A DNA stretch of 19,438 nucleotides from Balneolales bacterium (GTDB lineage: Bacteria > Bacteroidota > Rhodothermia > Balneolales > HLUCCA01): positions 1 to 19,438 of the forward strand of contig JAIUMT010000021.1 in assembly GCA_022565415.1 (NCBI GenBank). The letters are read 5' to 3'. Positions 1-7,893 of this stretch are shown in pieces. The notes under the pieces are model-generated. The model had not been told where the DNA came from and ran no database searches. It worked only from the letters and a program-made list of their open reading frames with translations. Position numbers and translations under genes: made by a program. The number at the start of each line of letters is the position of its first letter. Position 1 is the first letter of the stretch.

Positions 1-1362
1 ACCTAACACCCCATTAAACGGGCTAGACGCGGCCGTAGTCGAGCGGGAAGTACCGGCCTAACCCCAGCGTGCAAACTGCAGCTGGAGGGTCACGACGTAA
101 CCGTATGGGAGTCGGGCGATAAAGCTGGCGGAGCGGTACAAAGCTATCGTGAGGGAGAATGGCTGGCGGAGGCGGGTCCGAACTCCATTCAGGATTCCGA
201 CAAAACCATCGCAGAGCTAATTGAGCATCTCGGATTATCCGATCGTCTGATGGAAGCCTCAACCGCAGCCAAACGCCGATACATAGTTCGTGACTCCAAA
301 CCAGTTCTAGTACCGAATTCTCCGCTTTCGGCCATTAGAACCCCACTTTTTTCGACCAAAGCCAAGCTCGGTGTTTTAGGAGAACCATTTCGAAAACCGC
401 TGTCTGCTGGAGTTTTAGATGAGAGTCTTGCCGACTTCGTTCGCCGCCGTTTAGGACAAGAATTTCTGGATTACACTATAAATCCGATGGTTGGCGGAAT
501 CTACGCCGGAGATCCCGAAAAGCTCTCTGTCGGACATGCATTTCCCAAGGTCAAAGCCCTCGAAGACGAGTTTGGGTCGTTGATCAAAGGCGCGGTTGGA
601 AGAATGCGACAGCGACGCAAATCGGGGGAAACTCCGCACAAAAAGCGGGTATTGTCATTTCCGAACGGATTAGGTGAGTTAACTGAGGCCCTCTCAACCA
701 GGCTCGGAGACAAATTGCACCTCAAATCTCCTATTTCGCGCATCAAGAGAAATCCAACGGGTAGTTATGAGGTCAATTCAACCGAAGTTGATCACCTCAT
801 TTACGCCGGACAAAGTCATTTTCTCCAGAGCATCACATTTGAGAAGTTTAACGGACTTCCCGACGCGTCGCTTTCGGAAATAATCTACGCTCCGGTGCAC
901 AGCGTCACGTTGGGTTTCAATCGGGAAGATATTTCGCACCCCCTAGACGGATTTGGTGTGCTGGTTCCTGAAGTCGAGCCGCTGAAAATACTTGGTTGCC
1001 TATTTACATCGTCAATTTTTCCGCAACGAGCGCCAGATGGCGGAGTTACACTGACCGTTTTTATCGGAGGTATGCGCCGGCCGGAACTCACCCAGCTCGA
1101 CGACAACGCCCTATTGCAGGTTATTCACGAAGATCTGAATACGTTGCTTGGAGTTCGGGGTAAGGCAAAATTCACAAGCATAAACCGTTGGTACAAAGCC
1201 ATTCCTCAGTACGAAGTAGGTTACGGGAAGGTCTTAAATACGTTATCTTCCATCGAAACTGCCAATCCCGGATTCGAATTTGCCGGAAACTATAAAACTG
1301 GAATTTCGCTGGATGCTTGCATTCGATTTGGCTGGAATTACTCGCTAAAAAAACCTACATGA
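1..1362 (+). CDS. hemG: Protoporphyrinogen oxidase (HemG/HemY type), 5' truncated and frameshifted near the window edge
   Basis: FAD-dependent oxidase converting protoporphyrinogen IX to protoporphyrin IX, the penultimate step of haem synthesis. Homology is continuous in frame from about base 43: a truncated dinucleotide-binding fold (LEGHDVTVWES), then KAGGAVQS and the AGPNSIQ segment typical of the HemY family, and near the C-terminus the flavin-contact motif FAGNYKTGISLDACI. The ATG at 250 lies inside the conserved domain and is not the true start; from base 43 to the stop gives about 440 residues, close to the usual 450-480. The Rossmann glycine motif is broken: bases 35-40 read V-V in frame 2, while bases 43-57 read A-G-S-T-G in frame 1. 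Restoring one G at 41 gives VVGAGSTG. A stop in frame 1 at 4-6 therefore precedes the shift. The real start is upstream of the window. The stop TGA overlaps the next gene's ATG. Confidence 0.9.
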
Positions 1363-1598
1363 TTAATTTTATTGTATTTATTCTTGTGTTTATAATCGCA
1401 AGTGTTGGATCGTCGATGCTGATGGTTCGACTTGGTTATCCGTTGCCCAAAAAGCTTTCGTCACGTCACGATTGGCTGCTTTTAATGTACAAGCTGATTT
1501 TGTTTTCAATATTTGTGTTGGTGCAATTGGCGGTATTGCTTGCCGTAGGAATAGATTTATTTGGACTATCTGAGGGGATTTTGCGTCCGGGATCGTAA
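1359..1598 (+). CDS. Small two-helix membrane protein, translationally coupled to hemG
   Basis: A 79-residue protein starting at the ATG that overlaps the hemG stop in the arrangement ATGA. A longer reading from an upstream start inside hemG would put a polar extension before the first helix, so the overlapping ATG is preferred. Two hydrophobic segments are visible, roughly residues 2-23 and 43-66, separated by a basic loop (PLPKKLSSRHDW) that would sit in the cytoplasm if both termini are outside. I do not recognise the family. The four-base overlap suggests it is made together with protoporphyrinogen oxidase, itself usually membrane-associated, so a partner or electron-acceptor role is possible but not shown. 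Confidence 0.65.
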   Translation: MINFIVFILVFIIASVGSSMLMVRLGYPLPKKLSSRHDWLLLMYKLILFSIFVLVQLAVLLAVGIDLFGLSEGILRPGS

Positions 1599-1738
1599 GT
1601 TGCGAACAGCTTCATAAGTAGGCCACATCCGCCGCAATTAATATGATCGGTGTACAATTCCTCCCGACCACACAAGATTTGACCAGCAGTATTGACTCGT
1701 CGAAACTAACAAAAGTAAAAAATACCTAGTTCTAAGTA

Positions 1739-1769
1739 TTTGCAGATGTTGATTCAGTTGTTACCTTAT
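1739..1769 (+). promoter_or_regulatory. Possible Bacteroidota-type promoter before an orphan terminator
   Basis: TTTG at 1739-1742, a 19-base spacer, then TACCTTAT at 1762-1769, which resembles the TTTG-N19-TAnnTTTG pattern of Bacteroidota primary sigma factors (the last two bases differ). It would start an RNA near 1775 that ends at the terminator at 1869-1907, about 130 nt. Whether this organism uses that promoter type is inferred. Confidence 0.25.
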
Positions 1770-1868
1770 ATAACAGTTCACAACTATTGACAACAAATCA
1801 ACACGAATGATCAGTCTTGGTTGATCTGGGGTTAGCCAACTACCGAATCATCGTTTTAGATTACCTAT

Positions 1869-1907
1869 AGCTACCTACCTGTGAAATCAGTGGGTAGCTT
1901 TTATTTT
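1869..1907 (+). terminator. Rho-independent terminator, + strand
   Basis: Arms AGCTACCTAC (1869-1878) and GTGGGTAGCT (1890-1899) pair over ten positions with one G-U pair, an 11-base loop, and the run TTTATTTT follows. There is no U run in the reverse direction, so it serves + strand transcription: either a long hemG operon 3' end or a separate small RNA. Confidence 0.8.
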
Positions 1908-2018
1908 GAATTCGTTGAATAACTCTGATTTTTACAATGACCATGAAATCTTAGAACAGTTAGCAATGTAAAATTCAAGATTCGGTACTTCAAGCAAGAA
2001 TATTTCGCAACGAATTGC

Positions 2019-2444
2019 CTAAACCAGTTGCAACACTAGCACATATCGTCCAACCCTCAGTGTAACAACAAAAAGCAAAAACACCCAGAAATTGGTTTTC
2101 CCGAGTCCGGCGACAATCGTTATCGGATCTCCAATCAACGGAGCCCAATTTAGCAACAAACTCCACACCCCGTACTTCTCCCACATCTCAATCGCCCTCA
2201 ATCCCCATTTCGACTTCCGGATTTTCTCATCGGTTTTCTTGCGTGCCAAATACCCAATTCCGTAGTTAAACACACAAGCAAGAACATTTCCGGATGATGC
2301 CCACAACAACGCCTCAGTGGCCGGAATTCCAAGGGAAACTGCCGTAAAAAGGGCCACCTCCGAACTGAAAGGCAGAAGAGTTGCCGCTAAGAAACTCAGC
2401 AAAAAGAGTCCGAAACCGCCATATTCAAGGATGAGATCACTCAT
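2019..2444 (-). CDS. YqaA/DedA-like integral membrane protein
   Basis: Starting at the ATG at 2444 the protein has 141 residues, normal for YqaA-type members of the SNARE-associated/DedA superfamily. It is nearly all membrane: a first hydrophobic segment (about 7-37), a helical hairpin region containing NWAPLIGDPITIVAGL, and a final helix ending in LRVGRYVLV. The acidic/proline GDP motif and the terminal arginine are family features. DedA relatives move lipids or lipid carriers across the inner membrane or affect membrane potential and envelope stress; the substrate here is unknown. A longer in-frame start at 2528 lies inside the upstream transporter gene and would add a Ser-rich tail unlike a membrane protein N-terminus, so it is rejected. 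The chosen start overlaps the end of the transporter gene by eight bases (ATGAGTGA), implying coupled translation. Confidence 0.75.
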   Translation of the reverse strand: MSDLILEYGGFGLFLLSFLAATLLPFSSEVALFTAVSLGIPATEALLWASSGNVLACVFNYGIGYLARKKTDEKIRKSKWGLRAIEMWEKYGVWSLLLNWAPLIGDPITIVAGLGKTNFWVFLLFVVTLRVGRYVLVLQLV

Positions 2445-3738
2445 TACGGTTATCTCGTCGCACCACAATGGCAGACCAAACGGTAAACAGGATGATGACT
2501 CCGGTGAAGAAGAATGGAATGCTGACATTCAGGCCGAACAAAGCACCGCCCCAGGTCGGACCAATCGCCCGGCCAAGTCCCGACAATCCTTGCGTGGCGC
2601 CGATAGTTGTTCCCATGCGACGGGGATCGGCTTTTTGAGATATCAAACTGGTAATTGTGGGCAGATTTAAGCTATGTCCCACGGCCATAATCGCCAGATA
2701 GGAAGTTAGCTGAGCTGTAGAAGTTGCGGTTCCGAGCAGGAACAAACCGATTGCCATCAAGATGTTTCCGGTTAGGAAAAGTGTTTCTTCGCGGAAAACC
2801 TTGGTCAACGGCTTAATCAGCCCACCTTGAACGATAGCCGTGATAATTCCGAGCCAAAAGAACTGCAGGCCAACTTGTCCGGCATCCATATTGAGCACAG
2901 CTTCGCAATATAACGGAAACGCGCTGTAAAGACTGGACTGACCGAACGACAGAACGAACATGGAAACCATCAGCAATACTAGGACTTTTCCGGCGGTTGA
3001 TCCGGTGCTGGTGTCGGCCAAGGTTTTCCAATAGCGTTTCGTGAATACTCCGTCTTTGGCACCTTTTGCATTCTCGGCTCCGTCTACAACGGTTTCTTCA
3101 AGCTTGAAATAAACCAGCAAGAAACTCATTAGCGATAAAAATGACGCGAAAAAGGCTGGAAGTGCGTAGGTGTGCGTTTCGAGCCAGCCGGCGAAGCCTT
3201 CTGCTCCGATTGATGCAAACCAAGTCGGGATTATGGGATGGATGAGAGCGGTTGCGAGTACGGGTCCCATCACAAATCCGAGGCCAAAAGCGGCGCCGAT
3301 GAGTCCCATTCCGCGGGCACGGTCGGCGGTGGAGGTTACATCCGCAATGTATGCCTGGGCTGTGGAGATGTTACCGCCCATTACTCCGGCGAGCAAGCGG
3401 GACAGCAGAAGCAGGGTAAAGGTATCGGCCAGACCGAAAAGAATGTAGGCAACTGCGGCTCCGAACGTGCTGAGCAACATGATAGGTCTTCGGCCGATTC
3501 GATCACTCCATCCGCCCCAAATCGGCGAAAAAATGAGCTGTGCCACCGAATAAATGCTGTATAAAAGTCCGATCATGATCGGGCTCGCAGCAAATTCGCT
3601 GGCATAAAATGGCATTAACGGCAGAACGATTCCAAACCCGATGAGGTCGACCAGTACGACAAGGAATACCGTAAATAAACGGATGTTTTTCAAATCAGGG
3701 TAACGAGTGGTATGGTTTGGTTTAAGGCTGAACGACAC
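2437..3738 (-). CDS. Tet/TCR-family MFS efflux transporter
   Basis: A 433-residue major facilitator with the normal 12-helix length, an inner-membrane H+-driven drug exporter by family. Helix 1 carries VVLVDLIGFGIVLPLMPFYA, typical of TetA-like proteins with the conserved Asp (residue 31). The loop between helices 2 and 3 has the MFS signature GGWSDRIGRRP at about 75-85. A Gly-rich helix 5 region (GAAFGLGFVMGPVLA) matches antiporter motif C, and a related degenerate copy sits in the second half (GATQGLSGLGRAIGPTWGG). The only usable start in frame is GTG at 3738; the ATG two bases further upstream is out of frame. It follows hemL after 29 bases and overlaps the YqaA-like gene, so the three are probably one unit. 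Tetracycline itself cannot be inferred as substrate; general multidrug or metabolite export is equally likely. Confidence 0.85.
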   Translation of the reverse strand: MSFSLKPNHTTRYPDLKNIRLFTVFLVVLVDLIGFGIVLPLMPFYASEFAASPIMIGLLYSIYSVAQLIFSPIWGGWSDRIGRRPIMLLSTFGAAVAYILFGLADTFTLLLLSRLLAGVMGGNISTAQAYIADVTSTADRARGMGLIGAAFGLGFVMGPVLATALIHPIIPTWFASIGAEGFAGWLETHTYALPAFFASFLSLMSFLLVYFKLEETVVDGAENAKGAKDGVFTKRYWKTLADTSTGSTAGKVLVLLMVSMFVLSFGQSSLYSAFPLYCEAVLNMDAGQVGLQFFWLGIITAIVQGGLIKPLTKVFREETLFLTGNILMAIGLFLLGTATSTAQLTSYLAIMAVGHSLNLPTITSLISQKADPRRMGTTIGATQGLSGLGRAIGPTWGGALFGLNVSIPFFFTGVIILFTVWSAIVVRRDNRNE

Positions 3739-3767
3739 ATTGGTGCCATCCAGTTTTACCCTTCAAA

Positions 3768-5048
3768 TTACATCAAGGCCTGTTCTGTGGCGTTAATTGT
3801 TGCGTCCAGATCTTCGTAGGTGTGCGCGTTCGACACAAACCACGTTTCGTATGCTGCGGGCGGCAAATAAACGCCATTGTGCAACATGCCGTGGAAATAG
3901 TCTTTGATCCTTTCTGCGTCGATTTTGGAGGCGGTGTCGTAGTCTTTGACCTTATGACTTCCGAAGAAAATGTTAATCATCGATCCGAGGCGGTTGATGG
4001 TATATTCTTCTCCGATTTTGTCGAGAACCTGGCGCAGGCCTTTTTCAAGGTAGGCTGACTTTTCGTCGAGTTCGGTGTAAATCTGAGGATTTGCGTGGAG
4101 GTCGCTCAAAAGGGCGAGTCCGGCTGCCATCGCGAGTGGATTACCTGAGAGCGTTCCAGCTTGGTACACAGGTCCGTCGGGCGATACACAGTTCATGATT
4201 TCGGCTTTACCACCGTAGGCGCCAACGGGTAATCCGGCACCGATGATTTTTCCGTACGTGACCAAATCAGCTTCGATTTCGTAAATCTCTTGGGCGCCGC
4301 CGCGGGCTAGTCTGAAACCGGTCATCACTTCGTCAAAAATCAAGACGATGCCATGTTCGTCGCAAAGTGCGCGAAGTCCTTCGAGGAATCCGGGCTCTGG
4401 CGGAATACAACCCATATTTCCAGTTACGGGTTCTAAGATGATTGCAGCGATTTCGCTGCCGTTTTCGGCGCAGATGCCTTTTACTTGCTCCAGATCGTTG
4501 TGTCGAGCTGTGAGCGTGTCGGCAGCTGTTCCCGGAGTTACACCCGGAGAGCTGGGTGTGCCAAATGTAAGCGCGCCACTTCCGGCTTTAATCAAAAAGC
4601 TATCGGCATGACCATGATAATTCCCTTCGAATTTGAGAATTTTGTTTCGTCCGGTGTATCCGCGGGCCACACGAATTGCACTCATACAGGCTTCTGTGCC
4701 CGAATTTACCATTCGGATTTTGTCTATGGTTGGAACCATGTCGAGTATGAGTTCGGCTAGTTCAACCTCTCTGCGTGTGGGTGCTCCGAAGGATGTGGAA
4801 TCGGCGGCCGCTTTTTGAACCGCTTCGATTACCTTCGGATAGGCATGTCCTAACAACATCGGACCCCAACTTCCGATGTAATCAATGTACTTATTGTCGT
4901 CCTCATCAAATAAATACGCGCCTTTTGCTCGTTTGAAGAAAATTGGGGAGCCTCCAACCGCTTTAAATGCACGTACTGGTGAGTTCACGCCGCCCGGAAT
5001 CAACCGAACCGCTCTTTCAAATAATTTTTTACTTTCAGATATATTCAT
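3768..5048 (-). CDS. hemL: Glutamate-1-semialdehyde 2,1-aminomutase
   Basis: PLP-dependent enzyme turning glutamate-1-semialdehyde into 5-aminolaevulinate, the committed C5-route tetrapyrrole precursor; cytosolic dimer. The 426-residue length matches the family. Visible marks: the N-terminal RLIPGGVNSPVRAFK, the substrate loop NYHGHAD (about 143-149), the PLP pyridine-binding Asp in IFDEVMTGFR (D239), and the Schiff-base lysine in TYGKIIGAGLPVGAYGG (K267). The ending with PPAAYETWFVSNAHT is also standard for HemL rather than for other class III aminotransferases. ATG start at 5048. It is the first gene of a unit with the MFS transporter and the YqaA-like gene, and is separated from the GH97 gene by 182 bases in which I could not define a clear terminator or promoter. 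Confidence 0.97.
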   Translation of the reverse strand: MNISESKKLFERAVRLIPGGVNSPVRAFKAVGGSPIFFKRAKGAYLFDEDDNKYIDYIGSWGPMLLGHAYPKVIEAVQKAAADSTSFGAPTRREVELAELILDMVPTIDKIRMVNSGTEACMSAIRVARGYTGRNKILKFEGNYHGHADSFLIKAGSGALTFGTPSSPGVTPGTAADTLTARHNDLEQVKGICAENGSEIAAIILEPVTGNMGCIPPEPGFLEGLRALCDEHGIVLIFDEVMTGFRLARGGAQEIYEIEADLVTYGKIIGAGLPVGAYGGKAEIMNCVSPDGPVYQAGTLSGNPLAMAAGLALLSDLHANPQIYTELDEKSAYLEKGLRQVLDKIGEEYTINRLGSMINIFFGSHKVKDYDTASKIDAERIKDYFHGMLHNGVYLPPAAYETWFVSNAHTYEDLDATINATEQALM

Positions 5049-5230
5049 AGTGGCCGGAAAATACGGATTTTTGCACCAAAATTGCAGATTCTTCTGAGGT
5101 TTCCCTCATAAATTCAATGATTATTAACGAGTGTACGAATAACAAAAAAGAAGCTTCATCACAGATTAAGGTTACGGCGTTTTTGCACATACCGGGCGAA
5201 TCAAAATTAAACACCGTAAATCTGCTTAGC

Positions 5231-7282
5231 CTACTGGCGGGCAAACCGAATTGCAACACCACCACTTCTACCAATTCTGAAATCAAGAACATCCGCAGAT
5301 GTCACTTCGATTTCTTCTATCACGAAATCGTAGGGAGCTTCTTCCCAGTCGGCATTTGGACCATCCCGGTAGATTTGGGCAGTGTATGTGGCTCCCCGAT
5401 CCAGAAAATCGAGTTCGAAGCTAACATCACGGGAATCGTCGCCTGTTATGCTTCCTAAATACCAATCGTCGCTGTTTCGATCTTTTCGAACGGTTGTGAT
5501 ATACTCTCCGATGCTGGCGTCGAGTATGCGAGTATCATACCAATCAACAGGAACGTCTTTGATGACCTGAAACGCATCCAAGTATCGTGCGTAGTTTTCG
5601 GGTAAATCGGCGGCCATGTGCAGCGGACTATATATAACCACGTACAACGCCAACTCTTTTGCCAGCGTCGACTTAATTCGATTATCCGGACGATACTCGT
5701 CGAAGTATAAATCAAGCACACCCGGGGTGTAATCGAACGGTCCAGCAAGATTCCGGGTAAAGGGTAATAAGACGGTGTGTGACGGAGGATTCCCACCGGC
5801 CGATCCCCAGGCGTTATATTCTTGTCCCTTAGCGACTTCGCGTGTCATGAGGTTCGGCCAGGTCCGCCTCAGCCCCGTGTCTTTAAGTCCTTCGTGCACA
5901 TTTAGGGAAATTTTATGTTGTGCAGCTAGTTCAACGACGGCCTGATGGTGCCGGACCATGTATTGTCCGTGGTGCCACTCTCGTTGCTCTTCGCCGGCAT
6001 CGTTAAACCACTGAATTTCCCTTCCGTGACCCACATAGCCGGATTTAACCGCCCGAACTCCGAGTCGTTCGTAAAGGGCAAATGCGTCGTGCATTTGTGC
6101 TTCGTAGTGCACAACTGAGGCCGATGTTTCGTGGTGACCCATCAGTCGCACGCCATTGTCCAGCGCGTATTGGGCCATGCCTTCAAGATCAAAGTTTGGC
6201 ATTGGCTCGGTGAAGTCAAAAACGACACCATCAGCGTACCATTCTCCATCCCAGCCGGGGTTCCATCCTTCTACAAGTACATGAGGGAAGCCGTGTTCGG
6301 CTGCGAAATCGATATAACGACGGGTGTTTTCGGTGGTGGCCCCGTGTTTGTCGCCCGATCCCCAGGTTGATTTATCCAGGTGCATTTCCCACCATATTCC
6401 CACATATTTGGCGGGTTCAATCCAGGAAGTATCTTCGATTTTATTCGGTTCGTTAAGGTTTAGAATGAGGTAGCTGGTTATGAGTCCGCCCGGAGTGTCG
6501 CTAATTTGCAATGTTCTCCAGGGAGTGACCATCGGGGCTGCTGTGTACACAGTTACGCCGCTTTGCCACGGCATGAGGTTGGCTTTGAGTTTGTTGTTGC
6601 CCGTGTGTTCGAGCGTCATCGTGGAGTAATCGACCAACGCCGCTTCGTGGAAACTCAGATACAGGTCGTCGTTGGTGCGCATTGTTAACGGCGTATGCAC
6701 AGTGTCGATGGCACTTAACGGACTTTCTTGGAAGTAGTATTCGAATCGGTTCCATTGGTAGGCTCCGATCCACCATGCTGTGTGATCGCCGGCTAACTGA
6801 AACTCGGTGAGTTCATCTATGATCTGAAATTCGCCAAGGTTTTCTTGCTCTGGAAATTCGTAGCGGAATCCGACTCCGTCGTCGTACACTCGAAAAACGA
6901 CTGAAAGTCGGCGCGGATCTTGCGTGAATTCAACCAGATCGACACGCAACTCGTTGTAGTTGTTTCGAATGTTCTGCTTTTCACCCCATACTTGCGTCCA
7001 GGTTTCATCAAACGATGATTTTGTGATGTTTTCGATGCTGAAATTACCGTCTAGAGCCGGAAGTCCTTCACCCAGTTCAAATCCTAATTTTGATGGCAAA
7101 ACAACAGGCGAAACCTGACCAGATTCGTCGTTGCGACCAATACTGTAATGTGGAACTCCATCAATAAGTTCAAAAACGACAAGGTTCTGTCCGTCTGGTG
7201 AGAGCCGGTGATTATCGGGTTCTGGAGTTGAGCAAGCTGTTGCAGCCAATCCGATTATTAGCGTTGCTAAAATAAGTTTCAT
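5231..7282 (-). CDS. GH97 family glycoside hydrolase, lipoprotein (SusB-like, probably inverting alpha-glucosidase)
   Basis: A 683-residue exported enzyme. The signal peptide ends in LAATAC (Cys17), a plausible lipobox, so it is likely anchored in the periplasm or outer membrane. Order: N-terminal beta-sandwich (about 25-285), a (beta/alpha)8 barrel (about 290-560, with KYVGIWWEM, HVLVEGWNPGWDGEW, AVKSGYVGHG, NVHEGLKDTGLRRTWPN, TREVAKGQEYNAW, LPFTRNLAGPFDYTPG), then a C-terminal beta domain. These barrel motifs are diagnostic for GH97. After the AVK strand the sequence reads SGYVGHG, where the retaining alpha-galactosidase branch has a nucleophilic Asp; its absence, with Glu464 in VHEG kept, fits the inverting SusB branch that cleaves alpha-glucosides. 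No SusC/SusD, amylase or sugar regulator lies nearby, so it stands alone. The substrate is therefore inferred from family branch only. Confidence 0.88.
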   Translation of the reverse strand: MKLILATLIIGLAATACSTPEPDNHRLSPDGQNLVVFELIDGVPHYSIGRNDESGQVSPVVLPSKLGFELGEGLPALDGNFSIENITKSSFDETWTQVWGEKQNIRNNYNELRVDLVEFTQDPRRLSVVFRVYDDGVGFRYEFPEQENLGEFQIIDELTEFQLAGDHTAWWIGAYQWNRFEYYFQESPLSAIDTVHTPLTMRTNDDLYLSFHEAALVDYSTMTLEHTGNNKLKANLMPWQSGVTVYTAAPMVTPWRTLQISDTPGGLITSYLILNLNEPNKIEDTSWIEPAKYVGIWWEMHLDKSTWGSGDKHGATTENTRRYIDFAAEHGFPHVLVEGWNPGWDGEWYADGVVFDFTEPMPNFDLEGMAQYALDNGVRLMGHHETSASVVHYEAQMHDAFALYERLGVRAVKSGYVGHGREIQWFNDAGEEQREWHHGQYMVRHHQAVVELAAQHKISLNVHEGLKDTGLRRTWPNLMTREVAKGQEYNAWGSAGGNPPSHTVLLPFTRNLAGPFDYTPGVLDLYFDEYRPDNRIKSTLAKELALYVVIYSPLHMAADLPENYARYLDAFQVIKDVPVDWYDTRILDASIGEYITTVRKDRNSDDWYLGSITGDDSRDVSFELDFLDRGATYTAQIYRDGPNADWEEAPYDFVIEEIEVTSADVLDFRIGRSGGVAIRFARQ

Positions 7283-7388
7283 GATGACGATCTCGATTTG
7301 AATGTAAAAGATACCTGCTCAATATAATGACGAATAGAGGTAAAATGCTGATGATATTGACACATTAAGAGCTAAGAACTTGGTAGTA

Positions 7389-7766
7389 TCACGTAGTTGT
7401 CGACTCTATAAGTAAATCGGAAACTTGCTTGAGCAAGATATCAAAGTCGAGTGGCTTTGCTAAAACCCCGTCAAGCCCTTTTCGAATCAAGAGATGCTCT
7501 CTGTCGATGACACAATAGCACGCGATAACAAACAATTTGGTGTCGATGTCGCGATTTTTCCTTCTCTGAGCCAATTCAAAGTTAAAATCACAATTACTGT
7601 CGGTATCGGCAATAACCATGTCGTATTTCTGGAAGTTGGTTCGGGTTAGCAGCACATCTAAGTTTGAACAAAGTGTTACTCCGTAACCTTCAAGTTCGAA
7701 AAGCTCTTGGAGACTGTTTGCAATGTCCGGGTCGGGTTCAATAATAAATAGTTCATGTGATTTCAT
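7389..7766 (-). CDS. Stand-alone, degenerate response-regulator receiver domain
   Basis: A 125-residue protein that is only a CheY-like receiver. It keeps an acidic cluster (E10, D12, D14), a candidate phospho-acceptor in VIAD (D54) and the switch lysine in LAKPLDFD (K104). It departs from the family in several places: the usual DD pair is E-P-D, the proline-containing loop after the phospho-acceptor is replaced by TDSNCDFNFE, and the conserved Ser/Thr after strand 4 is missing in FVIACYC. No output domain and no kinase are adjacent. It may be a phosphate sink, a connector, or a receiver that signals without phosphorylation. Its helix 5 entrance (KPLDFD) is identical to that of the NtrC-type regulator in this window. 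Transcription must start within about 45 bases or read through the barrel gene's terminator at 7811-7841. Confidence 0.75.
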   Translation of the reverse strand: MKSHELFIIEPDPDIANSLQELFELEGYGVTLCSNLDVLLTRTNFQKYDMVIADTDSNCDFNFELAQRRKNRDIDTKLFVIACYCVIDREHLLIRKGLDGVLAKPLDFDILLKQVSDLLIESTTT

Positions 7767-7810
7767 TGTCTTGGTTGCACCTGAGAGGTACTTTAAAAGG
7801 ATGGGTGGTA

Positions 7811-7841
7811 TAAAAAAAGCCCCGGTGGTTGACCGGGGCTT
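7811..7841 (-). terminator. Strong Rho-independent terminator of the outer-membrane barrel gene
   Basis: Perfect ten-base arms AAGCCCCGGT (7817-7826) and ACCGGGGCTT (7832-7841) with a five-base loop; read on the - strand the hairpin is followed by a run of T (A's at 7812-7818). It lies about 53 bases after the stop of the barrel gene. Confidence 0.93.
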
Positions 7842-7893
7842 CGGGATTGAGTAGGAATTCGGGTCGTCAATAAATTCTTTATCCCCGGCTGAC

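Larger units (their letters stand above)
1599..2018. other. 420-bp gene-free interval between convergent genes
   Basis: No convincing protein-coding gene on either strand. An antisense frame covering roughly 1466-1675 encodes a short Cys-containing peptide, but it lies over the coupled membrane-protein gene and has no supporting features. The interval contains one strong + strand terminator (1869-1907) lying 270 bases beyond the last + strand stop codon, and a promoter-like sequence at 1739-1769. I see no terminator pointing the other way for the - strand gene ending at 2019. Confidence 0.5.

Noticed and set aside
1466..1675. Antisense Cys-containing reading frame (NCGGCG) that looks slightly ferredoxin- or zinc-ribbon-like
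   Set aside because: Most of it is antisense to the coupled two-helix protein, has no ribosome site or promoter, and lacks a full metal-binding spacing.
2200..2240. TTTGGCACG on the minus strand inside the YqaA-like gene
   Set aside because: Only the -24 half matches; no TTGC at the -12 position.
3040..3070. TTGGCACCTTTTGCA, a sigma54-like string inside the MFS gene
   Set aside because: The GG-to-GC spacing is two bases short of the required ten, and it lies inside coding sequence in the sense opposite to the gene.
5072..5086. TGCA-N7-TGCA upstream of hemL
   Set aside because: Spacing differs from the N4 of the paired elements and there is no sigma54 promoter nearby.
7283..7388. Promoter-like TATCTTTT upstream of the GH97 gene
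   Set aside because: The matching upstream element reads TATT instead of TTTG, and the implied leader is under 20 nt; too weak to list as a feature.
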